From: a virus
Reading direction: 5' to 3' (one strand)
IMG/VR virus record: IMGVR_UViG_3300010885_026891
Location: 1-40,136 of that record
Length of the DNA stretch: 40,136 bases
Of this stretch, positions 5,298 to 12,813 are shown piece by piece. Every line of letters starts with the position of its first letter. Position 1 is the first letter of the stretch. Both the position numbers and the translations under genes were made by a program. The notes beneath the pieces are model-generated. The model did no database searches, was not told the DNA's origin, and was given only the letters and a program-made list of their open reading frames with translations.

Positions 5298-7115
5298 ATG
5301 CGCTCTATGACCCCCCTTGACCGAGCTTACAAATATGTGGCCAATATGCCGCCAGCAGTCTCAGGTTCTGGAGGCCACAATGCGACCTTCACGGTGGCTA
5401 CGGTTCTGGTTCACGGATTCAGCCTTTCACAGTCCGATGCGATGATGGTCCTGTCGTCCTACAACCGCCGCTGCGACCCGCCGTGGAGCGAAAAGGAGTT
5501 AGCGCACAAACTTGATTCAGCGGCCTCGAGCACGCACGACAAACCCCGTGGATGGTTGTTAGAGGACGAGAAGCCGAAGCTAGTGTTCCGCAAGGTCTCA
5601 ACTACGCCACTGGCGTATAGCCCGAAGGCCGCAAGCCCCGAGTCCACACGCTCATTCCTTGAATCCGTATTCCAGCCTAGCGATGTCGTCTGCATCGTTC
5701 AGACTAGCATCTGCGAAGCTGGGAAACATCGCCCTGACCACGGAGGTTCATTCCTAACCCGCGAGGAGTGGGCCACGAAACACTTCGCTGGAGAGGCTCA
5801 CACGTCCTACTTCCGCGACCTCGACGGCGGAGCCTGGGTCCGAATTAATCCGATGAAGGCGGATGGTGACGGGAGCGACCAGAGCGTGACTAGCTTTCGC
5901 CATGTCCTAGTCGAGGGCGACGAGCTTCCACGGTCGGAGCAGGAGCGAATCCTCCGAGAGAGTGGCCTACCAATCGCTGCCCTCATCGACTCTGGTGGGA
6001 AGTCCATCCACGCATGGGTCAAGGTTGATGCGACCGACTACAACCAGTGGAAGGAGCGTCGGGATATAGTCTACGCTTCGCTTGAGGAACTTAAACCGTG
6101 CGCTCAGAATAAGAATCCTTCTCGCCTGTCCCGTCTCCCTGGTGTCAACCGCGGCGAGTCAACGCAGGCACTCCTAGGCCTATCCCTTGGCGCGAAGACA
6201 TGGGACGACTGGAAAGATTTTCACGAATTGGGCGAGATACCTGAGCCGATTAGCTGGAAGTCCCTCATGGATTTCGACCGGAAGAACGACCCGAATAACC
6301 TAGTCGGTGATCGATTCTTGTGTCGTGGTGGCTCACTCATCATCTCGGGCGAGTCTGGAATCGGGAAGTCCTCGGCCTTGATGCAGCTTGCTCTATTGTG
6401 GGCCAGTGGTAAGGACTTCTTCGGGATAGATCCTCACAAGCCGCGTCGAATCGGCGTCATCCAGGCCGAGAACGACCTCGGGGATCTAGCAGAGGAGTTC
6501 CAGGACATCGTAGCGGGTGCGAATCTCAACGCGACAGACTGCGGGTGTGTCCAGTCCAACCTGTTTTTCTGGCGCGAGGTGATCAAGACCGGTCCGCAGT
6601 TCATCGCGCATTGCCGGCGGTTGATCAAGCGTCACAAGTTGGACTTCCTGATCGCGGACCCGATGTTCGCTTTCTGTGGGGGCGACTTAGCCGACAACTC
6701 TTTCCTCTCGACGTTCTTGAGAAACCAACTCAACCCTGTGATTGAAGAAACTGGCGTTTGCTGGGTCTGGCTGCACCACACAGGGAAGCCCAAGGTCGGC
6801 TCAGGCAATTCTCTCTCCGACTCGAAGTATTCGGCCTACGGTGGGTCTGAGATCATCAACTGGGCGCGTGCTACTATTGCGTTGTCCTCGACCGAGCAGG
6901 CTGGCCAGTTCGTTCTTACGATTCACAAGCGCGGGATGAGGGCAAGGTTGAAGGACGAGTTTGGGATTCGGTCCACAGCTATCCCGGTCCAGCACGCCCA
7001 GGATCGGATCTACTGGGAGCGCGGCCACGTAGTCACCCACAAGGTCGAGTCCGAGAAGTCGAAGTCTAGCGGAAAGTTCAAGATGTCAGGCGGTAAACTG
7101 AGGAGTGTGAAATGA
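5298..7115 (+). CDS. Primase-helicase fusion (PrimPol-like plus RecA-like ATPase)
   Basis: A 605-residue replication protein in three parts. The first 90 residues resemble a primase C-terminal (PriCT) helical module. Residues about 175-310 look like an archaeo-eukaryotic primase fold: a VEGDE acidic motif near 210, SGGKSIHAWV near 231, and NPSRLSRLPG near 273. Residues about 340-580 are a RecA-like hexameric helicase core with Walker A GESGIGKS at 351-358 and a probable Walker B IADPMF. It would prime and unwind the phage origin. The ATG at 5298 is preferred over an upstream TTG. No Shine-Dalgarno is seen. It overlaps the next gene by ATGA. Confidence 0.8.
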   Translation: MRSMTPLDRAYKYVANMPPAVSGSGGHNATFTVATVLVHGFSLSQSDAMMVLSSYNRRCDPPWSEKELAHKLDSAASSTHDKPRGWLLEDEKPKLVFRKVSTTPLAYSPKAASPESTRSFLESVFQPSDVVCIVQTSICEAGKHRPDHGGSFLTREEWATKHFAGEAHTSYFRDLDGGAWVRINPMKADGDGSDQSVTSFRHVLVEGDELPRSEQERILRESGLPIAALIDSGGKSIHAWVKVDATDYNQWKERRDIVYASLEELKPCAQNKNPSRLSRLPGVNRGESTQALLGLSLGAKTWDDWKDFHELGEIPEPISWKSLMDFDRKNDPNNLVGDRFLCRGGSLIISGESGIGKSSALMQLALLWASGKDFFGIDPHKPRRIGVIQAENDLGDLAEEFQDIVAGANLNATDCGCVQSNLFFWREVIKTGPQFIAHCRRLIKRHKLDFLIADPMFAFCGGDLADNSFLSTFLRNQLNPVIEETGVCWVWLHHTGKPKVGSGNSLSDSKYSAYGGSEIINWARATIALSSTEQAGQFVLTIHKRGMRARLKDEFGIRSTAIPVQHAQDRIYWERGHVVTHKVESEKSKSSGKFKMSGGKLRSVK

Positions 7116-7864
7116 GAATACTGATTGCCTGTGAATACAGCGGCGTGGTTCGGGATGCGTTTTCCGCTCTCGGACACGAAGTCTGGTCGTGCGACCTTTT
7201 GCCAACTGAGTCTCCTGGGTTGCACTATCAGGGCGACATTGGGCACTTGCTGGATGGCTGGACTCCAGTGAGACATCAATGCGAATGTGATCCAGAGGGC
7301 GATGGCCTGTGCCGATTAACTGGCGGAGACACATCGGAGTGCAAATGCATTGGTCCAACACAAGACGAAGTGGAATACCTGGAAACAGAGCATGGTCTTT
7401 TTGGAAGGTTAACGAGCAAGCCTAACTGGGACATGATGATCGCATTCCCTCCCTGCACAGACCTATGCGTTAGCGGCGCGAAGCATTTTGCAGCCAAGAG
7501 AGCAGATGGAAGACAGCAGCGCAGTGTCGATTTCTTCATGTCTCTTGCCAATGCTCCGATCCATCGGATTGCGCTTGAGAATCCAGTCGGGATCATGTCA
7601 ACACAATGGAGGAAGCCGGACTGCATCATCCAGCCTTACGAGCACGGGCACGAAGCGACGAAGACAACGTGTCTATGGCTGAAGAATCTTCCCAAGATAA
7701 CTCCAACAAACATCGTAGGAAAAGGTGCTCGGCACGTTACGAAGGGCGGCAACAGCCTGCCTGAATGGTATAACCTGCCACCGTCGAAGGATCGTTGGAA
7801 AATCAGGTCGGCTACCTTCTCTGGAATCGCCGCCGCAATGGCCCAACAATGGGGGACTCTGTGA
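7112..7864 (+). CDS. DNA methyltransferase-like protein with PPC and ENP motifs
   Basis: A 250-residue protein of a phage family related to C5-cytosine methyltransferases. The N-terminus RILIACEYSG is the cofactor-binding strand. FPPCTDLCVSG at about residues 112-122 holds the catalytic-type Cys. LENPVGIMS near residue 153 is the counterpart of the ENV motif. An insertion with four or more cysteines (CECDPEGDGLC and SECKC) at about residues 54-80 may bind zinc. It would modify phage DNA, probably against restriction. The usual conserved RxR motif and target-recognition domain are not evident, so the reaction is uncertain. It overlaps both neighbours. Confidence 0.65.
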   Translation: MRILIACEYSGVVRDAFSALGHEVWSCDLLPTESPGLHYQGDIGHLLDGWTPVRHQCECDPEGDGLCRLTGGDTSECKCIGPTQDEVEYLETEHGLFGRLTSKPNWDMMIAFPPCTDLCVSGAKHFAAKRADGRQQRSVDFFMSLANAPIHRIALENPVGIMSTQWRKPDCIIQPYEHGHEATKTTCLWLKNLPKITPTNIVGKGARHVTKGGNSLPEWYNLPPSKDRWKIRSATFSGIAAAMAQQWGTL

Positions 7865-8217
7865 CCCCGCCCACCCAGCCCTACCGTCTCCACTTCGAGA
7901 AAATGGAGTGGAAGCACAAGTTCCACGTCATTCCTCACATCTGCCGGACTCTCGACATCAATCCTGACAAGGCTGAGTCGGTCTTCCACCAGCTACGGAA
8001 CAAGGGAATCATCATCTACAACAAGCGACGTAACGCATGGCGCGGGACAGCGTATGCGTGGGACACCGATCCCAAGGACGCGGTTGGCCAACTATGGGCC
8101 GAGTCAAAGAGCCTTCGCCGCTACCTGAAGCAACTTCGCAAGAACGATCTCATTCTCCGAGATGAACTTGAAACCTCGAACAAAAGAATCTTAGCCCTAG
8201 AACAGAAACTTGGTTGA
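7849..8217 (+). CDS. Unknown protein with C-terminal coiled coil, 122 aa
   Basis: Starts at ATG 7849 inside the end of the methyltransferase-like gene; a GTG at 7861 forming a GTGA overlap is an equally good start. The N-terminal 75 residues look like a small winged helix (HVIPHICRTLDINPDKAESV, then a basic hairpin with KRRNAWRGTAY). The last 40 residues are a coiled coil (RKNDLILRDELETSNKRILA). A DNA-binding role is likely; nothing more can be said. Confidence 0.55.
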   Translation: MGDSVTPPTQPYRLHFEKMEWKHKFHVIPHICRTLDINPDKAESVFHQLRNKGIIIYNKRRNAWRGTAYAWDTDPKDAVGQLWAESKSLRRYLKQLRKNDLILRDELETSNKRILALEQKLG

Positions 8218-8228
8218 CCTTTTAATAA

Positions 8229-8450
8229 ATGACTGCTACAACTTCAACAGATCGAATGAACCCTCCCCCGACAGCGCACCACCGAGACAAATACCGTTTC
8301 TCCGACATCGTAGCTGGAGAGCCGAGAGTTGGCTGTGACCAGAAGCAAGCCCAGGCCGCGAACGTCTTCTCTAACCAGAACAAGCGCGGGATCAAGCTGT
8401 GCCGCAGAAAGCAGGAGGACGGCAGCTACACGATCTGGAGGTTGTCGTGA
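8229..8450 (+). CDS. Unknown small basic protein, 73 aa
   Basis: The protein has a proline-rich start, then a basic segment (NVFSNQNKRGIKLCRRKQ) and an aromatic end (YTIWRL). This C-terminal pattern resembles small phage DNA-binding proteins, but I cannot name a family. The leader contains no Shine-Dalgarno. The gene carries the ribosome-binding site of the next micro-ORF in its own last codons. Confidence 0.5.
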   Translation: MTATTSTDRMNPPPTAHHRDKYRFSDIVAGEPRVGCDQKQAQAANVFSNQNKRGIKLCRRKQEDGSYTIWRLS

Positions 8451-8527
8451 TCTTCCTGTTAGGCTGCGCCGTCGGGGCCGTAGCCGCAACTTTAGCTCTG
8501 GCCCTTGTCAGAGCGAACGAAGAGTAG
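8447..8527 (+). CDS. 26-residue single-span membrane microprotein
   Basis: A GTG at 8447 overlaps the preceding stop as GTGA and lies 5 bases downstream of a GGAGG sequence (8437-8441), one of the best ribosome-binding sites in this part of the window. The 26-residue product is one hydrophobic helix (IFLLGCAVGAVAATLALALV) ending in RANEE. The combination of optimal site, overlap, and purely hydrophobic product supports a real membrane microprotein. No function can be assigned. Confidence 0.5.
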   Translation: MIFLLGCAVGAVAATLALALVRANEE

Positions 8528-8541
8528 AGGAGATAAACAGA

Positions 8542-8919
8542 ATGAATGCGAATTTCAGTGAATTGAAAGGAAAGACAGTCGTGTCAATCAATGGCATGGT
8601 CAAAGGAAGCGAACTTGTCACGATAATATGCGACGACAGGTCAGAGTATCTGATGCAGCATATTTCTGACTGCTGCGAGGATGTGCGGGTCGAAGATGTC
8701 TGCGGCGATGTCTCGGACCTGATTGGATCAGGTGTGATCCAAGCCGAGGAGAACTCGTCAAGCGACCAATTGGAAGGTAAGCCGATCGACGACAGCTACG
8801 GAACATTCACTTGGACGTTTTACCGCATCGCCACAGCCAAGGGCCAAGTCGTGATCCGATGGCTCGGTGAGTCTAACGGATACTACTCGGAGAGAGTTGA
8901 TTTCAGTCGGTCAAAGTAA
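8542..8919 (+). CDS. DUF7448-like protein, 125 aa
   Basis: The ATG at 8542 follows AGAGGAGATAAACAG, a good ribosome-binding site. The open frame upstream of it is spurious. The sequence has the hallmarks of the DUF7448 family as I recall it: LKGKTVVSINGM at the start, CCEDVRVEDVCGDVSDLIGS in the middle, and TWTFYRIATAKGQVVIRWLG then SNGYYSE near the end. The family occurs widely in phages beside replication and recombination genes and has no known function. The two adjacent Cys and the following Asp-rich stretch could bind metal. Confidence 0.7.
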   Translation: MNANFSELKGKTVVSINGMVKGSELVTIICDDRSEYLMQHISDCCEDVRVEDVCGDVSDLIGSGVIQAEENSSSDQLEGKPIDDSYGTFTWTFYRIATAKGQVVIRWLGESNGYYSERVDFSRSK

Positions 8920-8933
8920 GGAGAGCAGAAACT

Positions 8934-9752
8934 ATGAATGAAACAAACGCGCTAGTCGCGGCGGGGCAACCGTCGCTTGGTATCACGCAATCGGCCTACG
9001 ACAAGATCGAAGATCCGGTTAGCTTCTGCAAATGGATGGGCGGGCTGATCCGCCAGTCAGGCACTTTTGGAACGGCTGACGGTCCTGGCGGTGTAGCCCA
9101 AGGCGAGTTGATCGCCATGCAGTGCTTGGTTGAGAAACTCCCGCCGCTGGAATTTGCCCGCACCTACCACATGATCGAAGGGAAGCAGGTCATGCGGGCC
9201 GATGCCATGCTTGCCAAGTTCCAGATGAGCGGTGGACGGGTGAAGTGGAACAAGCTCACGAATCAGGAGGTTTCAGCGACCTTCATCAGCGGGGATAACT
9301 CTTTGGAGTTCACCGCGACCTACGACGAGTTCGTGAAGAACGGCGTGGCGATGGGAGCAAAGGGAGTAAAGGACAACTGGCGCAAGTTTCCGAAGGCGAT
9401 GCTCCGCGCCCGCGTGATCTCGGACGGCGTCCGGACTCTCAAACCCGAGATCATCTTCGGGTATTACACTCCCGAGGAGGTTGAGGACTTTACTCCACAG
9501 CTAGTGCGACAGGAGCAAGCTGCACCGTCAGGTAAAGTCTGGACACCGAGTCAGAGCGTGACTGATAAGCTTGACGCGAAGTTCGGGAACTCGGCCGACG
9601 CAGTGAACGGGTATCTCGTCGGGAAGGGGATATTGAAGGAAGGCCAGTCGTATAGAGACCTCCGTGGCCAACAAGCTAACACCGTCCTTGAGTCCGCTGA
9701 TGAGATTATTTCCATTGCAAGCGCGATTGAGATTATGGAGGAAACCAAGTGA
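8934..9752 (+). CDS. recT: RecT-family single-strand annealing protein
   Basis: A 272-residue protein preceded by AAGGAG, a strong ribosome-binding site. The core matches the RecT family: an N-terminal region with VSFCKWMGGLIRQSGT, a middle beta region, and near residue 160 the characteristic KAMLRARVISDGVRTLKPEI followed by YYTPEEVED. RecT anneals complementary single strands and partners an exonuclease, here probably the RecE-like protein at 12008. It acts in recombination-dependent replication and genome repair. The stop overlaps the next start as GTGA. Confidence 0.85.
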   Translation: MNETNALVAAGQPSLGITQSAYDKIEDPVSFCKWMGGLIRQSGTFGTADGPGGVAQGELIAMQCLVEKLPPLEFARTYHMIEGKQVMRADAMLAKFQMSGGRVKWNKLTNQEVSATFISGDNSLEFTATYDEFVKNGVAMGAKGVKDNWRKFPKAMLRARVISDGVRTLKPEIIFGYYTPEEVEDFTPQLVRQEQAAPSGKVWTPSQSVTDKLDAKFGNSADAVNGYLVGKGILKEGQSYRDLRGQQANTVLESADEIISIASAIEIMEETK

Positions 9753-10012
9753 GCAAGAATTCAAACGACCCGGCGTTTCCGGTTTGCTACCAGCACAAAG
9801 GAGAAGATGGTGAGCTTGAATCGACGTGCGAACATTGGGGAATCACTATGCGCGACTGGTTTGCGGGACAGGCATTGGTTGGGTTGCTGGCTGCTTACGG
9901 ACCGCACGCAATCATCGACCAAAAAGGTCTGGCAATTTCTCCAACTGTTGCGCCGTGTGCGTTTGCAATTGCCGACGCCATGCTCTCCGCCCGAGAGAAA
10001 GGAACACTGTGA
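9749..10012 (+). CDS. Conserved small phage protein, 87 aa
   Basis: It begins at a GTG overlapping the recT stop. Its motifs NDPAFP (residues 6-11), GITMRDWFAGQALVGLLAAY in the middle, and FAIADAMLSAREK at the end match a widespread short phage protein of unknown function that sits beside recombination genes. The closing overlap with the next gene is GTGA. The family is recognised by pattern only. Confidence 0.7.
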   Translation: MSKNSNDPAFPVCYQHKGEDGELESTCEHWGITMRDWFAGQALVGLLAAYGPHAIIDQKGLAISPTVAPCAFAIADAMLSAREKGTL

Positions 10013-10206
10013 GTGCCGAATCCTCCTACGACGCGCACGACGCCGCCGAGCGTAAAGCTGAGCTTGAGAACGCGGTCTACACAGTCACGAACTCGGAAGG
10101 CCGGGTTAACATGATGCTTGAAGCGTTCGACACACTCGGGGACAGCTACCACCAGATGATCTGCGAGGAGTTGCTGGAGCGGATCAAGAAAATGAAAGGA
10201 GATTAA
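10009..10206 (+). CDS. Unknown small acidic protein, 65 aa
   Basis: GTG start with GTGA overlap. The protein is short, charged and helical, ending in EELLERIKKMKGD. An upstream continuation of the frame overlaps the previous gene and is implausible. The terminal codons contain AAAGGAG, which serves as ribosome-binding site for the next gene. Confidence 0.5.
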   Translation: MSAESSYDAHDAAERKAELENAVYTVTNSEGRVNMMLEAFDTLGDSYHQMICEELLERIKKMKGD

Positions 10207-10209
10207 TCC

Positions 10210-10470
10210 ATGAAAGAAACACCAAAACCTGCTTACATCATCCGCTGTACTCAACTGTCCGTCTCACCTCCTGGAGAGTCCCTGTATTCCGAGCGATGCA
10301 CCATCATCACCATCGTGGATGAGGGGGGCGGGGAGTCTGTTGAGGTGAAACAACAGTCTGGAGAGACAAAAGAAGAAGATCAATCGATCCGCATCGATTC
10401 CACGGAGTGGCTCACGCTGAAAGACGCCATCACAACGATGATAAACGCTTGCAAGCAGGACCAGGAATGA
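10210..10470 (+). CDS. Unknown protein, 86 aa
   Basis: Good ribosome-binding site (AAAGGAG) 8 bases before the ATG. It has an N-terminal beta-like region (PAYIIRCTQLSV, CTIITIVDEGG), an acidic linker, and a C-terminal helix. I do not recognise a family. Confidence 0.55.
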   Translation: MKETPKPAYIIRCTQLSVSPPGESLYSERCTIITIVDEGGGESVEVKQQSGETKEEDQSIRIDSTEWLTLKDAITTMINACKQDQE

Positions 10471-10649
10471 CGCCATGGCCAATCATCCAGAAAAACCGGC
10501 GCAAGGCCCAGCTCTGCACGACCTGCGGCGACAAGGCTGAGGCGAGCCGCTGCGGGATATGCGCACACAAACACCGCGAGACGAACAGGGAACACATGCG
10601 GAGGAAGCGGATGAGGAACTCAACTTTGACAACCAATATAAATGAATGA
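10467..10649 (+). CDS. Zinc-ribbon protein, 60 aa
   Basis: ATGA overlap at its start. LCTTCGDKAEASRCGICAHK at about residues 16-35 forms a CxxC...CxxC zinc ribbon, followed by an Arg-rich helix (RETNREHMRRKRMRN). This architecture indicates nucleic-acid binding. The stop lies inside the start region of the C5 methyltransferase gene, so the two are co-translated. The partner is unknown. Confidence 0.6.
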   Translation: MTPWPIIQKNRRKAQLCTTCGDKAEASRCGICAHKHRETNREHMRRKRMRNSTLTTNINE

Positions 10650-11790
10650 GCTGGCATTATTCGCAGGCGCTGGTGGTGGCATACTCGGCGGCAAACTGCT
10701 TGGATGGAAAACCGTCTGCGCTGTTGAATGGGATGCCTACGCACGGGATGTCCTGGTCGCCAGACAAAACGACGGCTCCTTTGAAGCCTTCCCGATCTGG
10801 GATGACGTTCAATCCTTCGACGGGCGGCCTTGGCGCGGATCTGTTGACGTGGTGTCTGGCGGTTTCCCGTGTCAGGACATCAGCGCCGCCGGCAAGGGAG
10901 CCGGGATCGACGGAGCCCGGTCCGGGATGTGGTTCCACATGGCACGGATCATTGGCGAGGTGGGACCGCGCTACGTCCTCGTGGAAAACTCCCCAATGCT
11001 CACTTCTCGAGGGCTTGGACGAGTTCTCGGCGACTTGGCCGCGCTGGGGTATGATGCGCGATGGGGAGTGCTCGGTGCAGTCGATGCCGGTGCTCCACAC
11101 AAGAGAGACCGAATCTGGATCGTCGGAACTCTGGCCGACGCCGTGTTTGCCAGGGAATGGCGGAAGCCATGGGAAAGCGAAGCTGAAGGAGATGCTTTGG
11201 CCGACGCCCAGATGCCAAATGACAAGGCCGGTGACAATTCGAGAAGGAGGGAACCGTGGGAACTTGGAGGAAGTAGTAGCCGAACGAATGTGGCCCACAC
11301 CGGACACATGCGCGGGCGGGACTGGTCCGAGTCAACTGAAGCGCAACCAGCCACGGCTTCAGGATGCAGTTCTATTTGCGACACCCACCGCACGGGATGG
11401 CAAGGGCCACACGATAACGAAAAATCACCCGGATGGATTCAACAAGAGTCTAGCGAACCAAGTGAAGCTGTGGCCGACGCCAACAGCATCAGAGGACGCC
11501 GCGGGATCAGTGAACGGGAAAATGCAGTTCATGCTGACTCACGCAGCGAAGCTATCGGAGCCAGAACAGACGGCGGTTGGTGGGCAACTGAACCCGACCT
11601 GGGTCGAGTGGCTCATGGGGTGGCCGCTCGGATGGACCGACTGCGCTGCATCGGCAACGGACAAGTTCCAGCAGTGGTCCGCCTCGCATGGCGCGTGCTA
11701 AGTGAAGGCGCTCGGCTTCAAGGAATGTACCCGGCAGCGCGATGTTCCGCTTCGGATTCGGCTGCTATGACGGCTAAACCTTCTATTTAG
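10642..11790 (+). CDS. C5-cytosine DNA methyltransferase
   Basis: A 382-residue Dcm-type enzyme that would methylate cytosine in phage DNA using AdoMet. Motifs in order are FAGAGGG (7-13, cofactor site), GGFPCQDIS (73-81, nucleophile Cys77), VENS (114-117, in place of ENV), the HKRDRIWIVG region (153-162), and GNGQVP (338-343, motif X). Between 165 and 320 is a low-complexity target-recognition segment with repeated ADA triplets. A second long frame (10646-11701) runs through the same DNA. The gene lies four bases upstream of that frame's start and overlaps the zinc-ribbon gene. Confidence 0.85.
   Translation: MNELALFAGAGGGILGGKLLGWKTVCAVEWDAYARDVLVARQNDGSFEAFPIWDDVQSFDGRPWRGSVDVVSGGFPCQDISAAGKGAGIDGARSGMWFHMARIIGEVGPRYVLVENSPMLTSRGLGRVLGDLAALGYDARWGVLGAVDAGAPHKRDRIWIVGTLADAVFAREWRKPWESEAEGDALADAQMPNDKAGDNSRRREPWELGGSSSRTNVAHTGHMRGRDWSESTEAQPATASGCSSICDTHRTGWQGPHDNEKSPGWIQQESSEPSEAVADANSIRGRRGISERENAVHADSRSEAIGARTDGGWWATEPDLGRVAHGVAARMDRLRCIGNGQVPAVVRLAWRVLSEGARLQGMYPAARCSASDSAAMTAKPSI
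10646..11701 (+). CDS. Overprinted frame with WPTP repeats, 351 aa
   Basis: This ORF is nested almost wholly within the C5-methyltransferase gene, in the +1 frame, with its own ATG four bases downstream. Its sequence is not random. It begins MSWHYSQALVVAYSAANC, carries FSATWPRWGMMRDGEC, four WPTP motifs and one FATPTA, and ends QLNPTWVEWLMGWPLGW. I recall the same strings in many deposited phage proteins annotated as methyltransferase-related. Either this is a real overlapping gene or a database family made of mistranslated methyltransferase DNA. The sequence alone cannot decide. Confidence 0.4.
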   Translation: MSWHYSQALVVAYSAANCLDGKPSALLNGMPTHGMSWSPDKTTAPLKPSRSGMTFNPSTGGLGADLLTWCLAVSRVRTSAPPAREPGSTEPGPGCGSTWHGSLARWDRATSSWKTPQCSLLEGLDEFSATWPRWGMMRDGECSVQSMPVLHTRETESGSSELWPTPCLPGNGGSHGKAKLKEMLWPTPRCQMTRPVTIREGGNRGNLEEVVAERMWPTPDTCAGGTGPSQLKRNQPRLQDAVLFATPTARDGKGHTITKNHPDGFNKSLANQVKLWPTPTASEDAAGSVNGKMQFMLTHAAKLSEPEQTAVGGQLNPTWVEWLMGWPLGWTDCAASATDKFQQWSASHGAC

Positions 11791-11793
11791 AAC

Positions 11794-11997
11794 ATGAACC
11801 AATACCACAAGAAAGAAATAAGACCCGGTCGCTGGCACGTAATCGCTCCAGACGGGTTTCCTCTCTACGACGACACACCGCATGGGAAGGACAAGCCGAT
11901 GGTCTTTACCGACGAGGGCAAGGCTGATATGTGCGTGAGCCAGTGCAACGAAGACCTAGAGCAGAACGAGTTTGTTGTCATGAAATCACTCCCATGA
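11794..11997 (+). CDS. Unknown small protein, 67 aa
   Basis: A short charged protein (RPGRWHVIAPDGFPLYDD) with two cysteines near the C-terminus and no recognised family. Its last codons (VMKSLP and stop) are part of a 14-base tandem duplication whose second copy forms the leader of the nuclease gene. Confidence 0.5.
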   Translation: MNQYHKKEIRPGRWHVIAPDGFPLYDDTPHGKDKPMVFTDEGKADMCVSQCNEDLEQNEFVVMKSLP

Positions 11998-12006
11998 AAT
12001 CACTCC
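11979..12006. repeat. 14-bp tandem duplication at a gene junction
   Basis: CATGAAATCACTCC occurs at 11979-11992 and again at 11993-12006, followed by CATGAAAATC. The second copy makes a five-codon mini-frame (ATG at 11994 to TGA at 12009-12011) that overlaps the nuclease start by ATGA. Confidence 0.85.
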
Positions 12007-12007
12007 C

Positions 12008-12799
12008 ATGAAAATCATCCATGATCTTCCCGCCGAGACCTACCACGCGATGCCCGAGCTGTCGAACAGCGGGATGTCGAAGCTGAAGAAAAGCCCAGCT
12101 AACTTCAAGCACTACCTCGACCACGGGTCCGAGAGCACGGACGCGATGGAGTTCGGATCGATGTTCCACATGGCCATCCTTGAGCCGCACCTGTTCAACT
12201 CGACCTACGAGTCGACCAATTGCAACGACAAGCGCACGTCTGCCTACAAGAGCGCGGCGAAGGCGATTGAGGCTGCTGGCAGAATCCCGATTGAGGAGAA
12301 GACAGTCATTCAGTTGATGAAGATGAAGGATGCAATGCAGTCTTCATTCCCAGGATTCATCCCGTTGCGAGATGGCAGGCCAGAGGTGTCCGTGCTCTAC
12401 GAAGACGATGGCGTGCAGTGCAAATGCCGGATCGACTACCTTGGCGATGACGCGATTATTGACCTGAAGACTACGACCGACGCGAGTGCGAACGGATTTC
12501 AAGACTCCGTGTTCAAGTTCGGCTACAACCGACAGCAAGCCCACTACCAGCGTCCGTTCGAGTTGGCTGGGACACCGAAGCGGTTCTACTTCTGGGCCGT
12601 CGAGAAAGAACCGCCCTTCCTCAACGCCATCTACGAACTCGACGAAGCCGCCCTAATCATGGGACGCGCCGAGCGCGAGAAGCTGATGGCCCTTTACAAG
12701 ACCTGCAAAGCCCTCGACAAGTGGCCCGGTCTTCCCACAACAATCCAAACCATTTCCCTGCCCGCTTGGGCATTTAGGGATAAGTCAGACAACCAGTAA
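12008..12799 (+). CDS. RecE-like PDDEXK exonuclease
   Basis: A 263-residue nuclease of the family related to the RecE C-terminal domain. N-terminal LSNSGMSKLKKSPANFKHYL is the family opening. MEFGSMFHMAILEP carries the conserved His. Near residue 145, CRIDYLGDDAIIDLKTT supplies the D...DxK catalytic set, and QQAHYQRPFE follows. It would degrade 5' strands to feed the RecT protein encoded 3 kb upstream. The split of the recE and recT genes by methyltransferase genes is unusual but not unique. Confidence 0.8.
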   Translation: MKIIHDLPAETYHAMPELSNSGMSKLKKSPANFKHYLDHGSESTDAMEFGSMFHMAILEPHLFNSTYESTNCNDKRTSAYKSAAKAIEAAGRIPIEEKTVIQLMKMKDAMQSSFPGFIPLRDGRPEVSVLYEDDGVQCKCRIDYLGDDAIIDLKTTTDASANGFQDSVFKFGYNRQQAHYQRPFELAGTPKRFYFWAVEKEPPFLNAIYELDEAALIMGRAEREKLMALYKTCKALDKWPGLPTTIQTISLPAWAFRDKSDNQ

Positions 12800-12813
12800 A
12801 CAACAGAACCACT

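Noticed and set aside
8329-8541. Extended N-terminus of the DUF7448-like protein
   Set aside because: The extra 71 residues are Arg/Ser-rich shadow sequence of the preceding gene, and the ATG at 8542 has a proper ribosome-binding site and matches the family start.
10657-11307. A 216-codon leftward ORF opposite the C5 methyltransferase
   Set aside because: Antisense shadow. Unlike the overlapping rightward frame, it shows no string I recognise from protein families.
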